A program made the position numbers and the translations under genes. Below are positions 61,560-64,000 of a stretch of 64,000 nucleotides of DNA, in pieces. Within the stretch, counting starts at the first letter, position 1. Each line of letters starts with the position of its first letter. Source of the stretch: Actinomycetes bacterium (lineage in GTDB: Bacteria; Actinomycetota; Acidimicrobiia; Acidimicrobiales; Bog-793); contig JAJZBI010000004.1 in NCBI GenBank assembly GCA_021798985.1, positions 62,001 through 126,000 on the forward strand, written 5' to 3'. The notes below the pieces were generated by a model that worked only from the letters and a program-made list of their open reading frames with translations, did no database searches and had not been told where the DNA came from.

Positions 61560-62512
61560 CACACCGCCTTCCTGCTGATCCGGAACTGGAAGAACGCGAT
61601 CACACCCAGCACGATCGCCAGCAAGAACGCTGCCGCGGTCGCTCCTCCGGCGTTGAAGCTGTCGAAGGCTTGCTGATAGATGGTCATCGAGATCGTCGTG
61701 GTTGCCGTCCCGGGACCTCCATTGGTCATGATCTGGTCCTGCGCGAAGAGGTTGAACGAGGCGATCGTGTTGAGGACCACCACCACGACCGAGGCCCGTC
61801 GCAACAGGGGCAAGATGATCAATCGGAACCGCTCGTAGGCGCCCGCGCCGTCCATTTCCGCGGCCTCGAGTGTCGGGCGGGGGACCTGGGTGATCGCGGC
61901 GTACATGATGATGAAGCTGAAGCCCATCGTCGCCCAGATCGTGGCGAGGTCGATGGAGATCCACGCCTGTGGCATTCCGGTCAACCACTGGATGTTGAGA
62001 CCGAACAGGTTGTTGACCGACCCCCCATTGGTAGCGAGCAGCAGGCTCCAGGCGGAACCGAACGCGGTCGCGGAAAAGACCGACGGGTAGAAGAACAAGA
62101 ACCGCCACAGCGGCTTGAGGGGCGCCCGGTAGACGCCATAGGCGAGCGCGGTCGGGATCAACCACAACAGCGGCACCGAGATGATGACGAAGAAGATCGT
62201 GTTCCACATCGAGGTCCAGAACTCGCTGCCGTAGTAGCCGCGACCAAGGATCAACGTGGTGTAGTTGCGGAACCAGATGAAGCCGCCGTTGCCGGTCGTC
62301 TCGCTCCAGTTGTGCAACGAGACGTAGATCCCAAAGACGAGCGGCACGACGACGAAGAGAACGAACACCGCCAAATACGGGGTCAAGAAGAGGTAAGCAG
62401 TGCCGTTCTGCAGCTCGTGGTGTCGTCGCAGGCGGACCTTCTTGCGCTCGGCGAGGCCCTCGGCTGCGATCGCCCCAGTTGTCTGTACCACCAGCTGTTG
62501 CTCAGTCGCCAT
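61559..62512 (-). CDS. Sugar ABC transporter permease, MalF type
   Basis: This is a 317-residue membrane protein with six helices, MalF/UgpA family. TAYLFLTPYLAVFVLFVVVP opens the first helix, and the EAA loop is LEAAEMDGAGAYERFRLIIL (about 220-239). Start choice: ATG 62512 follows GGGGGAGGAG directly; ATG 62524 four codons earlier is also possible. It forms the translocation pore with the next gene. It lies 80 bases after the binding-protein gene, with a strong hairpin between them. Confidence 0.9.
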   Translation of the reverse strand: MATEQQLVVQTTGAIAAEGLAERKKVRLRRHHELQNGTAYLFLTPYLAVFVLFVVVPLVFGIYVSLHNWSETTGNGGFIWFRNYTTLILGRGYYGSEFWTSMWNTIFFVIISVPLLWLIPTALAYGVYRAPLKPLWRFLFFYPSVFSATAFGSAWSLLLATNGGSVNNLFGLNIQWLTGMPQAWISIDLATIWATMGFSFIIMYAAITQVPRPTLEAAEMDGAGAYERFRLIILPLLRRASVVVVVLNTIASFNLFAQDQIMTNGGPGTATTTISMTIYQQAFDSFNAGGATAAAFLLAIVLGVIAFFQFRISRKAV

Positions 62513-62561
62513 CTCCTCCCCCATTCACGGTGACTGGTGACGCAACCAATGTTCTAGGGTG

Positions 62562-62598
62562 CTCGCCCCCGACGCGCCATGGGCGCGTCGGGGGCGAG
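62562..62598 (-). terminator. Intercistronic hairpin between binding-protein and permease genes
   Basis: A perfect 17-bp stem (62562-62578 with 62582-62598) around a 3-base loop begins 6 bases after the binding-protein stop on the minus strand. There is no T tract, so it more likely stabilises the upstream part of the mRNA or partly terminates. Either effect would give more binding protein than permease, as is common in such operons. Confidence 0.7.
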
Positions 62599-62603
62599 GC
62601 CGC

Positions 62604-63911
62604 CTACTGGGTGCAGCCAGGGAGCGTCTGGGTGAGCTGGTTCGTCTGGTTCTTGGCCTGAGCGAGGCCAGCCGACGTCGACACCTTGTTCAACAGCACC
62701 TCTTCGAGGTTGTTGTAGAGCGGCACGCCGGTCACGGTGCCCCAGTTCGGGATCGCTGGATTGACACGACCGGTCTTCACCATCTGATCCTGCTGGGCGA
62801 AGAAGGGCATCGACTTCACCGCGGACAGCGCCGGTGCATACGCGGGAATGATCCCGTTGTCCTTGGCGATCGACGGGAGCTCCTGGTTGTAGATGGCACG
62901 CAGGAAGATCGCGACGCCCTTGGCGCCCGCCGGCGTCGTCGAGGTCGTCGTCTTGAAGACCCACAGGTACTGCTGGCCGACGAAGTCATCAGTATTGATG
63001 CCGATCTTGGGCAATGGAGCCACGCCGAGCTTGGAGCCGAGCGACTTCAGCAGCGAACCCTGGTTGATCGCGGGAAGCATCACCATGCCCACGATTCCCT
63101 TGCCGAAGTCGTTGAGGTCCTCGTTCGGCGACGGCCCGGCGGGCGCGACGTGGTAGGTGTAGATGAGGCTCTTCTCCCAGTTGGCCGCCTTGGTCCCAGC
63201 CGGCGAGTCGAACAGCGACGCGCAGTTGGTCGGCTTGCCCATCTTCCCGCCGAATTGGTAGACGAGGCTCGGGTAGAGGAAGTCCTGGGTGTTCTTGTCG
63301 ACCCCCATGATCACCGGGTACTTGACGCCCGCCTTCTTCATCGCCTTCGCGTCGGCGATCATCTGGGCGCCCGTGGCAGGCGGCTTGTTCGGGTTCAACC
63401 CGGCCTTCTTGAAGAGCGCCTTGTTGTAGAACAGCGCGGTCCCGAAGGCATCGAGCGGGATCGAGTAGTGCACGCCCTTCACCAGGTTGTGCGAGCTCCA
63501 TAGGCTCGAGGGGAAGGCGGCGGTGTTGATTCCGGCCGCCTTCACGAACGGCCCGATCGGGAGCTCGAGCCCCTCGCGCGCGTAGTAGACGGACGGTGTC
63601 CACGAGGCGCCGAAGATATCGGGCGGGTTCCCTCCCGAGATGGCGCTCGACAAGAGGGCGGCGTAGTTCGCGTACGGATACGCCGTGGCCTGGAACACGT
63701 ACTTGCCTGCGTACTTCTTGTTGAGGCCCTTGATGATCTGCGGGAGGCCGTTCATGCTCGAGAACCCTGCGTAGGTGATCTTCATCCCGCCGCTCGCCGA
63801 AGCGTGCTGGCGATGCGGCGTCGTGGACGCCGAGGCGGCTTGGAGCGATGCGACGCCACCAAGCGAGGCCAAGATCCCGGTCGCAGCGGCGACCCTGAAC
63901 GTCTTTCGCAT
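62604..63911 (-). CDS. ABC transporter sugar-binding protein (family 1)
   Basis: This is a 435-residue secreted binding protein. The signal peptide ends near ASLQAASAST (about 28); no lipobox cysteine is seen, so it may be free or anchored otherwise. The mature part shows the family-1 solute-binding pattern: MKITYAGFSSMNGLPQIIKG, PPDIFGASW, PLDAFGTALFYNKALFKKAG and MVMLPAINQGSLL. It probably captures an oligosaccharide for the MalF/MalG pair. GGGGG lies upstream of ATG 63911. It is the first gene of the operon; the promoter should lie in 63912-64000, where no clear box stands out. Confidence 0.9.
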   Translation of the reverse strand: MRKTFRVAAATGILASLGGVASLQAASASTTPHRQHASASGGMKITYAGFSSMNGLPQIIKGLNKKYAGKYVFQATAYPYANYAALLSSAISGGNPPDIFGASWTPSVYYAREGLELPIGPFVKAAGINTAAFPSSLWSSHNLVKGVHYSIPLDAFGTALFYNKALFKKAGLNPNKPPATGAQMIADAKAMKKAGVKYPVIMGVDKNTQDFLYPSLVYQFGGKMGKPTNCASLFDSPAGTKAANWEKSLIYTYHVAPAGPSPNEDLNDFGKGIVGMVMLPAINQGSLLKSLGSKLGVAPLPKIGINTDDFVGQQYLWVFKTTTSTTPAGAKGVAIFLRAIYNQELPSIAKDNGIIPAYAPALSAVKSMPFFAQQDQMVKTGRVNPAIPNWGTVTGVPLYNNLEEVLLNKVSTSAGLAQAKNQTNQLTQTLPGCTQ

Positions 63912-64000
63912 GCATTTCCCCCTTTGGTCGGTTGTCCCCTCGACACCAGGACGCCGATCGTCTGTCACCTCACCAGGGCCTCACAGTCCTGGGAGTCGAT

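Overview
The window is about 70% GC and densely packed, with many GTG starts, frequent 4-base gene overlaps and few T-tract terminators. The gene order gcvH, a GarA-type FHA protein, an FtsR-type MerR regulator, a DUF151 (Bfn) protein and a second MerR regulator is a known actinobacterial arrangement (compare Rv1826-Rv1830 of Mycobacterium tuberculosis). MmpL-type, F420/FMN-type and LigD-type proteins fit the same phylum. The organism is motile, so a deep-branching motile actinobacterium is likely; the sequence alone does not fix the class. No rRNA, tRNA, CRISPR array, insertion sequence or phage gene was seen.

Region 1 (1-17 kb) is a chemotaxis and motility block. A tightly coupled operon cheA(partial)-cheW-cheB-cheR-cheY-cheX is followed by a broken methyltransferase gene. 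Next come a GT4-type glycosyltransferase on the minus strand, the flagellar sigma factor gene fliA with an elaborate leader, an MMPL exporter, and two closely related chemoreceptors with an extra GAF-like cytoplasmic domain.

Region 2 (17-25 kb, minus strand) is the conserved housekeeping cluster: a ManC-like nucleotidyltransferase fused to a degenerate phosphomannomutase domain, gcvH, garA, ftsR, hpt, bfn, a MerR regulator, a PD-(D/E)XK-like protein and a YbaK-type deacylase.

Region 3 (25-30 kb) holds an aldo/keto reductase, a PPOX-fold flavoprotein, a LigC-type ATP-dependent DNA ligase, a PHP-domain protein and a stand-alone LigD polymerase domain. This is an end-joining or repair set, but no Ku gene is present in the window.

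Region 4 (30-35.5 kb) is an Mrp-type cation/proton antiporter operon (E-F-G-MbhD-B-C-D) without the large MrpA subunit. It is followed by an RsbW-like ATPase with an extra C-terminal domain, coupled to a STAS antagonist.

Region 5 (35.5-57.5 kb) is mixed: a PAS-GGDEF-EAL protein, TetR, RDD and MarR-MFS genes, a GH38 alpha-mannosidase, a MOSC protein and a LarA-like protein, a shikimate-kinase-like protein, hemerythrin, an IlvD/EDD dehydratase beside a gutted alcohol dehydrogenase, Nudix, YczE-like, an M16 protease pair, and a ClpP locus. In that locus an active clpP faces an XRE regulator and a frameshifted, catalytically dead ClpP paralogue.

Region 6 (57.5-64 kb, minus strand) is a sugar-uptake operon: binding protein, two ABC permeases, a GH2 and a secreted GH43 enzyme. 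It probably handles plant or microbial oligosaccharides.

The most unusual signals are a terminator-like attenuator in the fliA leader, the MrpA-less antiporter operon, the active/inactive ClpP pair around one palindrome, the degenerate mutase half of the ManC fusion, and a recurring TAGCNT box 5-6 bases before start codons that suggests leaderless transcription.
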